Source: Oceanobacillus sojae (GTDB lineage Bacteria > Bacillota > Bacilli > Bacillales > Amphibacillaceae). From it: a stretch of DNA of 64,000 bases. Shown one piece after another: positions 1 through 11,167 of the stretch. The DNA lies in assembly GCF_007991515.1 (NCBI RefSeq), contig NZ_BJYM01000007.1:124001-188000 (forward strand), read 5' to 3'. The translations under genes and the position numbers were made by a program. The notes below the pieces were generated by a model. The model saw nothing but the letters and a program-made list of their open reading frames with translations, was not told where the DNA came from and ran no database searches. Each line of letters opens with the position of its first letter. The first letter of the stretch is position 1.

Positions 1-1
1 G

Positions 2-1111
2 AAAGTATATGTTCATGCTTTCCTTGATGGCCGTGATGTAGGTCCACAAACAGCGGGTGAATATCTGAAGCAGACTGAAGAAAAAATGAAGGAATTAGGA
101 GTAGGTCAAATTGCGACCGTTTCTGGACGCTACTATTCCATGGACCGCGATAAGCGCTGGGATCGTGTAAAAAAAGCATATGATGCCATGGTTTATGGAG
201 AAGGCCCTTCTTATCACAGTGCTGCTGAAGTAGTAGAAGACAGCTATAAAAACGAAATCTACGATGAATTTGTGATTCCTTCTGTTATTACAGATGAGAA
301 TGATAAACCTGTTGCAACTATTGAAGACGAAGATGCTATTATCTTCTATAACTTCCGTCCTGACCGCGCTATTCAGGTTTCAAGAACATTTGCAAACGAC
401 GATTTCAGAGATTTTGACCGCGGAGAGAAAGCTCCAAAGAATCTTGAGTTTGTTATGATGACGAACTTCAGTGAAACTGTGGATGGATATGTTGCATATA
501 AACCAATTAACTTGGATAATACGATTGGCGAAGTTTTAGCTCAGAATAACCTGAACCAATTACGTATTGCAGAAACAGAAAAATATCCACATGTCACCTT
601 CTTTATGAGCGGTGGCCGTGAAAAAGAATTTGGTGGTGAAAAACGTATTCTTATTGATTCACCAAAAGTAGCAACCTACGATCTGCAACCGGAAATGAGT
701 GCTTATGAAGTAACGGACGCGTTATTAAAAGAACTTGACGGCGGAGAGCAGAATGCGATTATATTAAACTTTGCCAATCCGGATATGGTAGGTCATTCAG
801 GAATGCTGCAGCCGACTATCGATGCGATTGAAGCAGTCGATGAATGTCTTGGTAAAATTGTTGATAAGATTACGGAGTTAGGTGGACATGCTATTATTAC
901 AGCTGACCACGGAAACTCTGATGAGGTTATTACATTGGAAGATAAACCAATGACTGCCCATACAACAAACCCTGTTCCCGTTATCGTAACGAAAGATGAT
1001 ATAACATTGCGGGACGGCGGCATTCTTGCTGACTTGGCACCAACATTATTAGATTTACTTGATGTAGAGAAACCGGAAGAAATGACTGGTTCATCCTTGA
1101 TTAAAAAATAA
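2..1111 (+). CDS. gpmI: 2,3-bisphosphoglycerate-independent phosphoglycerate mutase, 3' part
   Basis: The reading frame is open from base 2, so the 5' end lies outside the window and about 370 C-terminal residues are visible. The enzyme interconverts 3- and 2-phosphoglycerate in glycolysis, in the cytoplasm, using two metal ions. Visible family motifs are FYNFRPDRA, the metal-binding DMVGHSG and, near the C-terminus, [10 protein letters not shown]. It sits directly before eno, the next enzyme of the pathway, as is usual in Bacillaceae. The first internal ATG at 86 is not the start, because the sequence before it ([11 protein letters not shown]) is conserved family sequence. Confidence 0.97.
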   Translation, partial: KVYVHAFLDGRDVGPQTAGEYLKQTEEKMKELGVGQIATVSGRYYSMDRDKRWDRVKKAYDAMVYGEGPSYHSAAEVVEDSYKNEIYDEFVIPSVITDENDKPVATIEDEDAIIFYNFRPDRAIQVSRTFANDDFRDFDRGEKAPKNLEFVMMTNFSETVDGYVAYKPINLDNTIGEVLAQNNLNQLRIAETEKYPHVTFFMSGGREKEFGGEKRILIDSPKVATYDLQPEMSAYEVTDALLKELDGGEQNAIILNFANPDMVGHSGMLQPTIDAIEAVDECLGKIVDKITELGGHAIITADHGNSDEVITLEDKPMTAHTTNPVPVIVTKDDITLRDGGILADLAPTLLDLLDVEKPEEMTGSSLIKK

Positions 1112-1133
1112 AAATTTAAAATAAATAGTCAAA

Positions 1134-2684
<1,551 letters not shown>

Positions 2685-2702
2685 TATGTAATAAAAATGG
2701 AG

Positions 2703-2749
2703 AAACCTCTGTCTACGATGAATGATTCATCATAGACAGAGGTTTTTTT
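2703..2749 (+). terminator. Rho-independent terminator of eno
   Basis: AACCTCTGTCTA and its complement TAGACAGAGGTT flank a further GATGA/TCATC pairing, followed by a run of seven T. It closes the glycolytic operon. Confidence 0.93.
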
Positions 2750-3026
2750 AATCAGATACTTTTCTTGTTTTTATCGTAAAAGTATTTCAGTGCAGTGAAA
2801 ATTCGAAGTGCGGGTAAGGTGATGATTTCAAAAAAATGTATATTGTAAGGGCAAAAGTATATCGAAAGAGCGTAAAATTTGAGCCTACCAAAAGATGGAT
2901 AAGTATGATATGTTTGTTATACAGAGAGGGTAAGTTGTAATTTTCATTATTTGATAAATAAGAAGATTCGGATGTATCGAACAATTTATGAATGAGAGGC
3001 CGATAACATTAAATGGGAGGGGAAAT
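2750..3026 (+). other. Gap between eno terminator and the sugar island
   Basis: AT-rich spacer without a convincing gene. The longest open frame (minus strand, 2787-2984) has no ribosome site and no recognisable protein character. It presumably holds the promoter for the yesL-like gene, but I could not pick a clear -35/-10 pair. Confidence 0.5.
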
Positions 3027-3647
3027 ATGTCAGCACTAAGCGGTTTTATTAAGGTTTTTTACGATTTTGGAAATTGGTTATCTAAAATGATTTATTTACA
3101 GATACTCTGGCTTATGTTTACTATATTAGGACTTGGTCTTTTTGGAGTTATTCCAGCAACTGTTTCGGTGACTACAGTTATAAGTAAATGGTTCCAGGAA
3201 GGATACGATGCGCCTATTTTTCAGGTTTTTCTTCATACATATAAGAAACAATTTTTAAGATCGAATGGGCTGGGAATTGTTCTTCTGGGTATAGGCGTCT
3301 TTCTATATATGGATTTGAATATATCTAAACAAGTAATCCAATCTGCGTTTATCCATTCTTTATTATTACTTATCGTTTTACTATATATCGTGGTTCTTTT
3401 ATATTTCTTTCCTGTATTTTCACGTTATAAATTAAAATACTTTCAATATTTCAAGCAATCCTTCTTCGTTGCATTTGCCCGGCCTTTTGAAACAATTGCT
3501 ATGCTGTTATGCATTTTATTGCTGTATTATTTATTTATATATCTTCCGGTGCTGACTTTTTTTTTGGGAGCGTCATTGACTATTTTTCCTATTACATGGT
3601 TTGCTCATAGAGCTTTTATTCAACTGGAAGAAAAAAAGATGAATTAA
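3027..3647 (+). CDS. YesL/DUF624 family membrane protein
   Basis: A 206-residue integral membrane protein with about five hydrophobic segments, starting SALSGFIKVFYDFGNWLSK. Length and N-terminus match YesL of B. subtilis (DUF624), whose molecular function is unknown but which recurs in rhamnogalacturonan and other oligosaccharide uptake loci. ATG 3027 is preceded by GGGAGGGG; an upstream in-frame ATG at 2988 lacks a ribosome site. It lies 21 bp before the AraC-type regulator and is probably cotranscribed with it, so a role in sensing or uptake of the same sugar is an inference. Confidence 0.8.
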   Translation: MSALSGFIKVFYDFGNWLSKMIYLQILWLMFTILGLGLFGVIPATVSVTTVISKWFQEGYDAPIFQVFLHTYKKQFLRSNGLGIVLLGIGVFLYMDLNISKQVIQSAFIHSLLLLIVLLYIVVLLYFFPVFSRYKLKYFQYFKQSFFVAFARPFETIAMLLCILLLYYLFIYLPVLTFFLGASLTIFPITWFAHRAFIQLEEKKMN

Positions 3648-3668
3648 AAATAAAAGGAGGCCAGGGAG

Positions 3669-5918
3669 TTGTCTAAATTTAAATGGTTAAAATCCCGCTT
3701 ATTATACAAATATATTGTCTCCTATTTATTAATATTTCTAGTTCCATTTTCTGTTTTAAGTTTTATCGTATACAAGAATTCGGTTTCCAGTTTACGTGAA
3801 GAAATTGAACAGGCCAATATCAGTAAACTTGAACAAGTAAAACAATTGACAGATGAAAGAATGAATGAATTGGAAACGCTTGCTGCAAGAATATCCTATG
3901 ATCCCCGTTTAACTCCCTACATGGTGAGTGATGATTATTACGGTGGTGAGGCCATCGATGAGTTGAAAAAATATAAAGCAAATAGTTCCATTATAGAAGA
4001 ATTATTTGTTTATTATCATTCAAAAGATATTTTGTATTCCACCAATGGCTCTTACCCGCTTAATGTACTCTTAGAAAGAAAATACCAGTTTGAGGATTGG
4101 GAAAAAGAACAGTTTATAGAAGAATTACATACGAATTTGCCAATGATTAAATCTGCTGAAAATATCATTACAAATGAAGGAAATAAGGAACGTGTTGTCG
4201 CTTATTTGTTCCCAATTGCACCAAATAATCCGACGCCTTATGGAACGGTGATGTTTTTTATTAAGGAATCTATGATGAATGACCAGATGGAAACCATTCT
4301 TGGCGATTTTGAAGGAAATGCATATATTTTGAATGAAAATAATGAAGAGGTTGCAGCTGCAATACATGATGAAGATATTGCACAGTCAGATTTGGATAAG
4401 ATTATTGGAAACAAGCAGGGGATCGATAATTTAAAAATTAATGGGAATGAATATTCACGTTCAACTGTTAAATCGGATGACAGTGGTTGGACATTTGTAA
4501 CGATCCTGGATACGGAACAGTTTTTTGAAAGATTGCAGCATACAAAGCAATTAATTCTCTTGATTATAACAGGGATTTTTGTGTTGGGTATTGTGCTTGC
4601 AGTTTATTTGGGCAGAAATCAGTACAAGCCGATAAAAAAATTATTTGAACTGACAAATGGCGGCCTTAATAATGAAAATAAAAATGAGTTGGAGACTATT
4701 CAACACCGTATTTCGCATATTTATCACGATTATCAGATGATTAATGAAACCGTCGATTTACAACAGCCTTTTGCAAGAGAACAACTGTTGGTCCGTTTGC
4801 TAAGAGGAGATATAAATGATGAGAAAGAAATAGAGAAGATGCTGGATACATTGCATATTCCAATAAAAGCTGAAGCCTACTTTGTTGCCATAATCTTTTT
4901 TGAGGAAAAAAATGTTAAAGCAAATGAGGTAGAAATAAGGGAGAAAGTATTAAAGGATTTTTCGGAACTTGCACTGACGAATGCCGTTGGGCAGGCTGTC
5001 AATTTACTTTATAATGACACATTCGCGTTGATTATCGGCTTAGAGAAAAGACATGGGAATGCTGGGCAAGAAAGGGGACAGGTAATTAGAGAAGTACAGT
5101 ATTATATGAGAGAGAGGCTTTCCTCGGAGCCTACAATTAGTGCGGGAGGAATTTGTAATGAAAAAAAATCAATAAATCGTTCCTACATTGAAGCACTGGC
5201 AGCTATGGATTATAAATTTATGTATCCAGCGGGAAGCATTATTAACTTTGAAGATATAAGTTTGGAACAGGAGCAGGTCTTCGGTTACCCTAGAGAAGAA
5301 CAAATAAAACTGGTGCAGAGTTTAAAACAGGGTGATGTGGCAGTAGCAAAGGAAACGTTAACTGACATTTTTTCGCTGCATACAAAGAGAGGGCTTCCAC
5401 TGCATGCTGTGAAGTTGATATACTACGATATTATTAATACGGTTATTAAAACAATATCGGATCTTGGGCTCAGGAACCATATACAAAATATTGATAAACT
5501 TGCAGAATTTAGTTCGTCTGAACAGCTGCATAGAGATTTGCTGACAATGATTCAGGAGGTCTGCAAGGAAGTTGCAAAAGATAAAGAAAGCCATAATGAT
5601 CAGTTACGAAAAGATATTCTAAACTATATACAGCTCAATTTTGATCAGTACGACCTGTCACTGGGGAAAATTGCAGTTGAATTCCAACTATCGGCATCTT
5701 ATGTCAGCCGCTTTATTAAAGACCAAACCGGTGTAAATTTCTCTGAATATGTACAAGAGCTAAGAATGAATTATGTTAAACAGCAATTGGTAAAAAGCAA
5801 TGATTCAATCAAACAGATTGTTTTGAATGTCGGATATAAGGATGTTGCTAATTTTACCAGGAAATTCAAAAAGAATGTTGGTATCACACCAGGACAATAT
5901 CGCAGGTTTAATCGATAA
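3669..5918 (+). CDS. Membrane-anchored AraC-family regulator (YesS/YtdP type)
   Basis: A 749-residue one-component regulator. An N-terminal membrane helix (about residues 12-34), an extracellular sensor region and a second membrane helix (about 293-315) are followed by a cytoplasmic linker. A C-terminal AraC/XylS double helix-turn-helix (about residues 650-749) contains LSASYVSRFIKDQTG and the ending GITPGQYRR. B. subtilis relatives are YesS and YtdP. The start is TTG 3669 with AAAGGAGG nine bases upstream. Its position before three solute-binding lipoproteins suggests that it activates that cluster in response to an extracellular sugar or sugar-loaded binding protein (inference). Confidence 0.9.
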   Translation: MSKFKWLKSRLLYKYIVSYLLIFLVPFSVLSFIVYKNSVSSLREEIEQANISKLEQVKQLTDERMNELETLAARISYDPRLTPYMVSDDYYGGEAIDELKKYKANSSIIEELFVYYHSKDILYSTNGSYPLNVLLERKYQFEDWEKEQFIEELHTNLPMIKSAENIITNEGNKERVVAYLFPIAPNNPTPYGTVMFFIKESMMNDQMETILGDFEGNAYILNENNEEVAAAIHDEDIAQSDLDKIIGNKQGIDNLKINGNEYSRSTVKSDDSGWTFVTILDTEQFFERLQHTKQLILLIITGIFVLGIVLAVYLGRNQYKPIKKLFELTNGGLNNENKNELETIQHRISHIYHDYQMINETVDLQQPFAREQLLVRLLRGDINDEKEIEKMLDTLHIPIKAEAYFVAIIFFEEKNVKANEVEIREKVLKDFSELALTNAVGQAVNLLYNDTFALIIGLEKRHGNAGQERGQVIREVQYYMRERLSSEPTISAGGICNEKKSINRSYIEALAAMDYKFMYPAGSIINFEDISLEQEQVFGYPREEQIKLVQSLKQGDVAVAKETLTDIFSLHTKRGLPLHAVKLIYYDIINTVIKTISDLGLRNHIQNIDKLAEFSSSEQLHRDLLTMIQEVCKEVAKDKESHNDQLRKDILNYIQLNFDQYDLSLGKIAVEFQLSASYVSRFIKDQTGVNFSEYVQELRMNYVKQQLVKSNDSIKQIVLNVGYKDVANFTRKFKKNVGITPGQYRRFNR

Positions 5919-5920
5919 TA

Positions 5921-5955
5921 AAAATGAGGGGAACCAAGAGGTTCTCCTCATTTTT
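5921..5955 (+). terminator. Terminator after the AraC-type regulator
   Basis: AAAATGAGGGGAACC pairs with GGTTCTCCTCATTTT with one G-U pair and a five-base loop, then T residues. Confidence 0.9.
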
Positions 5956-6062
5956 GTAATAATCAGCATAGTTGGACAAGTTTTACATATCACATAAAGT
6001 ATAAAACCTTTGTAAACAAATGTTGCCTAGTAACAGTGACAATTCATACGCAAATACACATA

Positions 6063-6091
6063 TTGAAAACGGTTTCAAAAAGCACTAATAT
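6063..6091 (+). promoter_or_regulatory. Sigma-A-type promoter overlapped by a perfect cre (CcpA) site
   Basis: TTGAAA at 6063-6068 and TAATAT at 6086-6091 are separated by 17 bases. The 14-mer TGAAAACGGTTTCA at 6064-6077 matches the cre consensus TGWAANCGNTNWCA at every position and covers the -35 box. CcpA binding there should block RNA polymerase, giving glucose repression of the first binding-protein gene. The promoter reading is from sequence; the repression is inferred. Confidence 0.85.
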
Positions 6092-6174
6092 GTAAGCATT
6101 ACAAAAAAGGAGGTACTGTAAATTCTGCAGAAATCTATCAACTCACTATAAAAGAGTAAGAAAGGAGATTATGG

Positions 6175-7767
6175 ATGGGGAATAGAGTGATGATGTCAGT
6201 TGTTACAATCGTTGCAGCGTGTTTTATATCAGCTTGTTCATCGGGGGCTGAGGAGGATAAACAACATGCCGTTGATGTAGAAGTAAGAAAAGAAGGTTTT
6301 CCAATTGTTGATGAAGAAATTACGATGACGATGATGGGGCCGAATGCACAAGGTACAGAATGGAAGGATATGCCCTTTTTTCAAGATTATGCAGAAGAAA
6401 CCAATATACATTTTGAATTTAATACTCCTCCGGCCAGTGATTTTGGCACAAACTTAAATCTTGCTCTATCCAGCGGTGATTTAGACGATATTATTTATGG
6501 ACCAATTGATTTGACTTCAGGTATGGAAGGAGAATACGGAGAGCAGGGTCTATTTTTACCTTTAGAGGATTTAATCGAGGAGTATGGACCGAACATGAAA
6601 AAAGTGCTGGAAGAAAGACCGGATATCAAAAAATCGATTACTTCAGCAGACGGTCATATTTATGCTTTGCCGCATATTAATACGGATCATAGAGGAAAAT
6701 GGGTGAACCCAGTGTGGTATAACGGAAAATGGCTGGATTCTTTAGGAGTAGAGGAGCTGCCTGAATCAACAGATGAACTTTATGATTTATTAATTCAATT
6801 CCGGGATGAAGATCCAAATGAAAATGGGGAAGCGGATGAAATTCCAATCAGCAGTGAAGGAATGGACCCCATCAGAATGTTATTTCTGAACGCTTTCGGT
6901 TTGAAAAGCCAAGGTATAGAAGAAATAGATGGCGAAGTTCGCTATGCGCCAATAACCGAAAATTATAAAGAATATTTAATATATATGAACAGGTTATATG
7001 AGGAGAACTTGCTGGATCCCGAGACATTTTCTCAATCTGAAGATCAAGTAAACGCAAAAGGACAGGAAAATAAAATTGGTCTGCTGGGAGGTTACTATTC
7101 TTACTTTTTAACTGGTGAGGCAAATGATGAAGCAGTAAATAATCCAATGACTGTTCCATTAACAAGTCCGGTGTCTGATGAATTAATTGTTACTGCATCG
7201 CAAGGTTTTAACCGTGGCGCTTTTATTTTAACGGAAGAAAATCCTTATCCGGAGGCATCTATCAGATGGGCAGATTATTTTTATACGGAGGATGGAGGAG
7301 TATACCTTGACCAAGGGCCTGAAGGATATAGATGGGAATGGGCTGACGAAGAAAAAAATAAAAGAAATCAGCTTCCCCTGCCTGAAGGATATGACAATAC
7401 AGAAGAATACCGCAAGACGTTAACACCATCATATGGAATTGCAGCACCATTTTTAAATCCTCCTCTTGAGGTAAAAGAAGAGCCTGATGCTTTTGCTCTT
7501 TTTACAATTGATGAAACAGAAGAAAAAAGAGAACCATATTACCAGGTTGCTATTCCTGAAGTAAGTATAAAAAGAGAAGAACAAAAAGAAATAAATACGA
7601 TTGAAGTAGATTTGGAGTCATATGTGGAACAGATGGAAGCAAAATTTATCACCGGTGTAGAGCCGATATCAAATTGGGATAAATATGTAGAAACAATTAA
7701 GGGGATGGGCATTGACAGATATGTTGAAATTCATCAGGAGGCCTATGACAACTGGAGGAGTAACTAG
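6175..7767 (+). CDS. Extracellular solute-binding lipoprotein 1 (LplA/YtcQ type)
   Basis: A 530-residue carbohydrate ABC transporter binding protein. The signal peptide ends in a lipobox (FISAC), so it is anchored at Cys21 to the outer face of the membrane. The mature part opens with EGFPIVDEEITMTMM and ends with the family-typical LSNWD-like segment (PISNWDKYVETIKGMGID). ATG 6175 follows AAAGGAG by seven bases. Paralogues lie at 7971 and 12128. In B. subtilis, LplA, YtcQ and YesO serve complex pectin-type saccharides with shared ATPase MsmX; the substrate here is not deducible. Confidence 0.92.
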   Translation: MGNRVMMSVVTIVAACFISACSSGAEEDKQHAVDVEVRKEGFPIVDEEITMTMMGPNAQGTEWKDMPFFQDYAEETNIHFEFNTPPASDFGTNLNLALSSGDLDDIIYGPIDLTSGMEGEYGEQGLFLPLEDLIEEYGPNMKKVLEERPDIKKSITSADGHIYALPHINTDHRGKWVNPVWYNGKWLDSLGVEELPESTDELYDLLIQFRDEDPNENGEADEIPISSEGMDPIRMLFLNAFGLKSQGIEEIDGEVRYAPITENYKEYLIYMNRLYEENLLDPETFSQSEDQVNAKGQENKIGLLGGYYSYFLTGEANDEAVNNPMTVPLTSPVSDELIVTASQGFNRGAFILTEENPYPEASIRWADYFYTEDGGVYLDQGPEGYRWEWADEEKNKRNQLPLPEGYDNTEEYRKTLTPSYGIAAPFLNPPLEVKEEPDAFALFTIDETEEKREPYYQVAIPEVSIKREEQKEINTIEVDLESYVEQMEAKFITGVEPISNWDKYVETIKGMGIDRYVEIHQEAYDNWRSN

Positions 7768-7970
7768 ATTTCCTACTTGCTTTCGTTAATATGTAAACCC
7801 TAAAAGTCCGTCGACCCGGGCAATGTTCTTAAAAAATAAGTTTTGTCCGGCTATCTTTCTATATAGAGAAATAGTGAAAAATTCTATTGTAGTACTATCT
7901 CAATGATTGCTGGACTTATGGAGCGATTTTAAATAAAAAAGTTAATAAATTACTATATTGGGGGATTAAA

Positions 7971-9584
7971 ATGAGGAAGATTTGGAAATTATTTATAGCT
8001 GTTACCTTATTGATGTCTATATTGACAGCATGTGCTTCCACGGAGAAGGTAGATGATGTAGAAAATAAAAAAATGGAACATGCTGCAAGTGTAGATGTAA
8101 ATAAAGAAGGTTTTCCTATCGTAGATGAAGAGATAGAGTTGACCCTGATGGCGCCAGGTGCCGGTATGGAGGAGTGGAGCAATATGGAAACTTTAATTGC
8201 CTATTCAGATATGACAAATGTTAAATTTAAATACACCACCCCTCCAATGAATGATTTTCAAACGAAGCTTAATTTAGCCTTTGCAAGTGAAGATATGGGA
8301 GACATTATCTACGCTGCCGGGTCTGATGATTTAACTCCCGCGATGGAAGTAGATTACGGGGAACAAGGATTATTAATTCCTTTAGAAGAATTAATTAAAG
8401 AATATGCTCCACATATCCAAAAAATGTTAGAAGAAAATCCGGATGTAAAAAGATCTATCACTACTGTGGACGGACATATTTATTCCTTGCCGAGAGTGTC
8501 TGTCGGTTCAACCTCAATCTGGTACAAAGGACCAATCTGGTATAACGGAAAATGGCTGGAAGCGCTTGATGTAAAAGAATTACCTGAAACAACAGATGAA
8601 TTTTATGAACTACTGGTTCGTTTTAGAGATGAAGATCCTAATGGAAATGGGGAAGCCGATGAGATCCCGATGATTGATGTGAACATGGATAGCACACGTC
8701 ATTGGATGTTAGGAGCTTTTGGTATGAAGGAGTGGGGGATTGAAGAACAGAATGGAAAAGTCCGATATACCCCAATTACAGAGGAGTATAAATCATATTT
8801 AACGTATATGAATAAACTTTATAGCGAAAAATTATTGGACTCGGAGACATTTTCACAAGCAGATGAACAAAAGAAGGCAAAAGGACAGAATAACAGAGTA
8901 GGAGCTTTTCCAGATTACTTTTCATTTTTTACCACTGGAGAAGCTGAAGACGAATCGATGAACAATCCGATGTTCCAGCCTTTGACAAGCCCTGTTTCAG
9001 AGGAGCCCATTATACCGAGAAATCCTGCAATTGAGCGAGGAACCTTCTCTATTACAAATAAAAATCCTAATCCGGAAGCATCGATTAGATGGATTGATTA
9101 TTTTTATTCGCAAGAAGGCTATGAATTTTTAAACATGGGACCGGAAGGAGAGCTTTGGGAGTGGGAAGGGGAAAAAAGAAAATTACTCGATGTCCCTCAA
9201 GGCTATGATTCCAGGGAAGATTTCCGAGCCACTATTTCTCCGGATTACGGGATTCCGACACCAACAAAGAGTGGTCCAATCCGTGGATTAGAAGAATCAG
9301 ATTTCGATAAATTTATTGCTGCGGAAACAAAAGAAAAAATCGAACCCTATGCTGAAGTACCTTTTCCTTTAGTCTATTTAACAACAGACGAGCAAAAGAA
9401 AGTTAATACGATTGAAGTGGATTTGAAATCCTATGTCCAGCAAATGGAAGCAAAGTTTATTACAGGCGTAGAACCATTATCCAATTGGGATAATTATGTA
9501 GAAACAGTTCAGAAAATGAATACAGAAGAATATGTGGAAATCTATCAGCAAGCCTATGATCGATGGAAAGAAAGTGATCAATAG
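7971..9584 (+). CDS. Extracellular solute-binding lipoprotein 2 (LplA/YtcQ type)
   Basis: A 537-residue paralogue of the proteins at 6175 and 12128. The signal peptide ends in lipobox LTAC (Cys21). It shares the opening KEGFPIVDEEIEL, the DDIIY-like DMGDIIYAAG segment, the YNGKWLEALDVKELP stretch and the C-terminal FITGVEPLSNWDNYVE with the third copy, to which it seems closer than to the first. GGGGGATTAAA precedes ATG 7971. A terminator at 9666 separates it from the permeases. The 203-bp gap before it holds no clear promoter, so it may depend partly on readthrough from the first copy. Confidence 0.92.
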   Translation: MRKIWKLFIAVTLLMSILTACASTEKVDDVENKKMEHAASVDVNKEGFPIVDEEIELTLMAPGAGMEEWSNMETLIAYSDMTNVKFKYTTPPMNDFQTKLNLAFASEDMGDIIYAAGSDDLTPAMEVDYGEQGLLIPLEELIKEYAPHIQKMLEENPDVKRSITTVDGHIYSLPRVSVGSTSIWYKGPIWYNGKWLEALDVKELPETTDEFYELLVRFRDEDPNGNGEADEIPMIDVNMDSTRHWMLGAFGMKEWGIEEQNGKVRYTPITEEYKSYLTYMNKLYSEKLLDSETFSQADEQKKAKGQNNRVGAFPDYFSFFTTGEAEDESMNNPMFQPLTSPVSEEPIIPRNPAIERGTFSITNKNPNPEASIRWIDYFYSQEGYEFLNMGPEGELWEWEGEKRKLLDVPQGYDSREDFRATISPDYGIPTPTKSGPIRGLEESDFDKFIAAETKEKIEPYAEVPFPLVYLTTDEQKKVNTIEVDLKSYVQQMEAKFITGVEPLSNWDNYVETVQKMNTEEYVEIYQQAYDRWKESDQ

Positions 9585-9665
9585 AAGTTGAGTCTAACTA
9601 TAAAACTAAGAAATATATATAATTAAATTAATTCATTCGCTAAATAGAAATGTAAATAGGGAAAA

Positions 9666-9714
9666 GAAGCCTGATAACTTGTTTTTTAAAACGAGCTTAT
9701 ATCAGGCTTTTTTA
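9666..9714 (+). terminator. Terminator after second binding protein
   Basis: AAGCCTGATA at 9667-9676 pairs with TATCAGGCTT, with further pairing in the loop, followed by a T run. It uncouples the first two binding proteins from the permeases. Confidence 0.88.
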
Positions 9715-10100
9715 TAGACTTCTCATATGTCTTGGAAATGTGGATGTCACTTATTTCTACTGTGATGATACTATCCAGTTGATAAGAAAATTACGGGATC
9801 GGCCATACTTGGTTAATCAAGTATATCCAATATGTCTCGAATTCTTTTATTAGCTTTTTTATTAGCTTTTGGCGGAGGACTGATTTTCCTTTTGCGTTAT
9901 ACGCAGAAGAGAGAAAATCAGTAGATGGTTTGATTACTACATAATTTGTAAACGGTGCTATTACAGCGTTTATCATGGTTTCAACGTATTTGACATAGAT
10001 GAACAAATTTAACATATCTTAAATATTTAAGTTTATTGGTGGGCGGGCGGTAAAGCGATTCTTGCAGGGAATGGCGACAAGTTTTAACCAAATATACATA
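9715..10100 (+). other. Gap with a tiny hydrophobic reading frame
   Basis: No convincing gene. A 30-codon frame at 9832-9924 on the plus strand would encode a hydrophobic helix (LLLAFLLAFGGGLIFLLRY) followed by basic residues. It has no ribosome site before its ATG, so it may be chance or a remnant of a membrane protein. A minus-strand frame at 9791-10015 also lacks a ribosome site and protein-like composition. Confidence 0.35.
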
Positions 10101-10142
10101 TTGAATCTCTATTCAGAAAAATCTAGAATGAAAGCAGTTACA
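10101..10142 (+). promoter_or_regulatory. Promoter with adjacent near-perfect cre site for the permease operon
   Basis: TTGAAT at 10101-10106 and TAGAAT at 10124-10129 are 17 bases apart. TGAAAGCAGTTACA at 10129-10142 matches cre in 13 of 14 positions (A for the central G) and would cover the transcription start. The arrangement fits CcpA repression by a roadblock. Confidence 0.7.
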
Positions 10143-10159
10143 TGAGAGGAGGAAAGGAT

Positions 10160-11152
10160 ATGGATTCAAATACGGCAACGGTGTTAACCGAGGAAGAAAA
10201 GCAGCAAACACCAAAAAGCAGGAAAGTTCCGACAAAACTGCCGAAGCCAAAAAAGAAGAATAAAAAAATATTACAGAATTGGCAGCTGTACATATTTATT
10301 TTACCTGCCTTTTTATATTTTTTTATTTTTCATTATATTCCAATGTACGGCATTCAAATTGCTTTTAAAGATTTTATTCCTTCGAGCGGAATTTGGGGAA
10401 GCGAATGGGTAGGGCTGGAACATTTTAAACGATTTTTTGATTCATATTATTTCTGGGATCTTATAAAGAATACGTTGGGACTCAGCGTGTATGAATTAAT
10501 CATCGGATTTCCACTGCCTATTATTTTGGCGCTGGCTTTAAACGAAGCAAAGGATGGGCTATATAAAAGAACGGTACAAACAGTCACTTATGCACCCCAT
10601 TTTATATCAGTTGTAGTAATGGCTGGTATGATTATTGCTTTTCTTTCTCCTGCAACGGGGATTATAAACCACGGGCTTACATTATTGGGATTCGATCCAA
10701 TTCCTTTTATGAGTGATCCGAAATGGTTTAAGACAGTATATGTTTTTTCCGGCGTATGGCAAAGCACTGGCTGGGGAACGATTATTTATTTGGCGGCGCT
10801 TTCCGGAGTGGATCCACAGCATCATGAAGCAGCAATTGTAGATGGAGCAACCAGACTGCAGCGGATTTGGCATATCAACATTCCCGCTCTCGTACCGACG
10901 ATGATTATACTGTTAATTATGAACCTGGGAAATATCATGGCAATGGGGTTCGAGAAAATCTTGCTTTTACAAAATCCGCTTAACTTGGAATCGTCTAATG
11001 TTATCGCAACATTTGTTTATCAGGCTGGATTGTTGGACGCACAGTACAGTTTTGCAGCTGCCGTCGGTCTATTTAACTCAGTAATTAACGCAATTCTGCT
11101 TATAACTGTTAACCAAATTGCAAAAAAACGATCAGAAACAAGTTTATGGTAA
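10160..11152 (+). CDS. Sugar ABC transporter permease 1 (LplB/YteP type)
   Basis: A 330-residue inner-membrane permease with about six transmembrane helices after a lysine-rich cytoplasmic N-terminus. The binding-protein-dependent transport EAA loop is seen as HHEAAIVDGATRLQRIWHI, the contact site for the ATPase. The best family match is the LplB/YteP group. ATG 10160 has GAGGAGGAAAGG just upstream; the ATG at 10142 would lie upstream of that site. The partner permease follows 15 bp later. No ATPase gene is nearby, as is normal for this family, which borrows MsmX-like proteins. Confidence 0.93.
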   Translation: MDSNTATVLTEEEKQQTPKSRKVPTKLPKPKKKNKKILQNWQLYIFILPAFLYFFIFHYIPMYGIQIAFKDFIPSSGIWGSEWVGLEHFKRFFDSYYFWDLIKNTLGLSVYELIIGFPLPIILALALNEAKDGLYKRTVQTVTYAPHFISVVVMAGMIIAFLSPATGIINHGLTLLGFDPIPFMSDPKWFKTVYVFSGVWQSTGWGTIIYLAALSGVDPQHHEAAIVDGATRLQRIWHINIPALVPTMIILLIMNLGNIMAMGFEKILLLQNPLNLESSNVIATFVYQAGLLDAQYSFAAAVGLFNSVINAILLITVNQIAKKRSETSLW

Positions 11153-11167
11153 AAAGGGAGGGTTTTG

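Noticed and set aside
2787-2984. 65-codon minus-strand frame after eno
   Set aside because: No ribosome site and no recognisable features in an AT-rich spacer.
9791-10015. 74-codon minus-strand frame between second binding protein and permease
   Set aside because: No ribosome site, no domain, and the composition fits translated spacer DNA.
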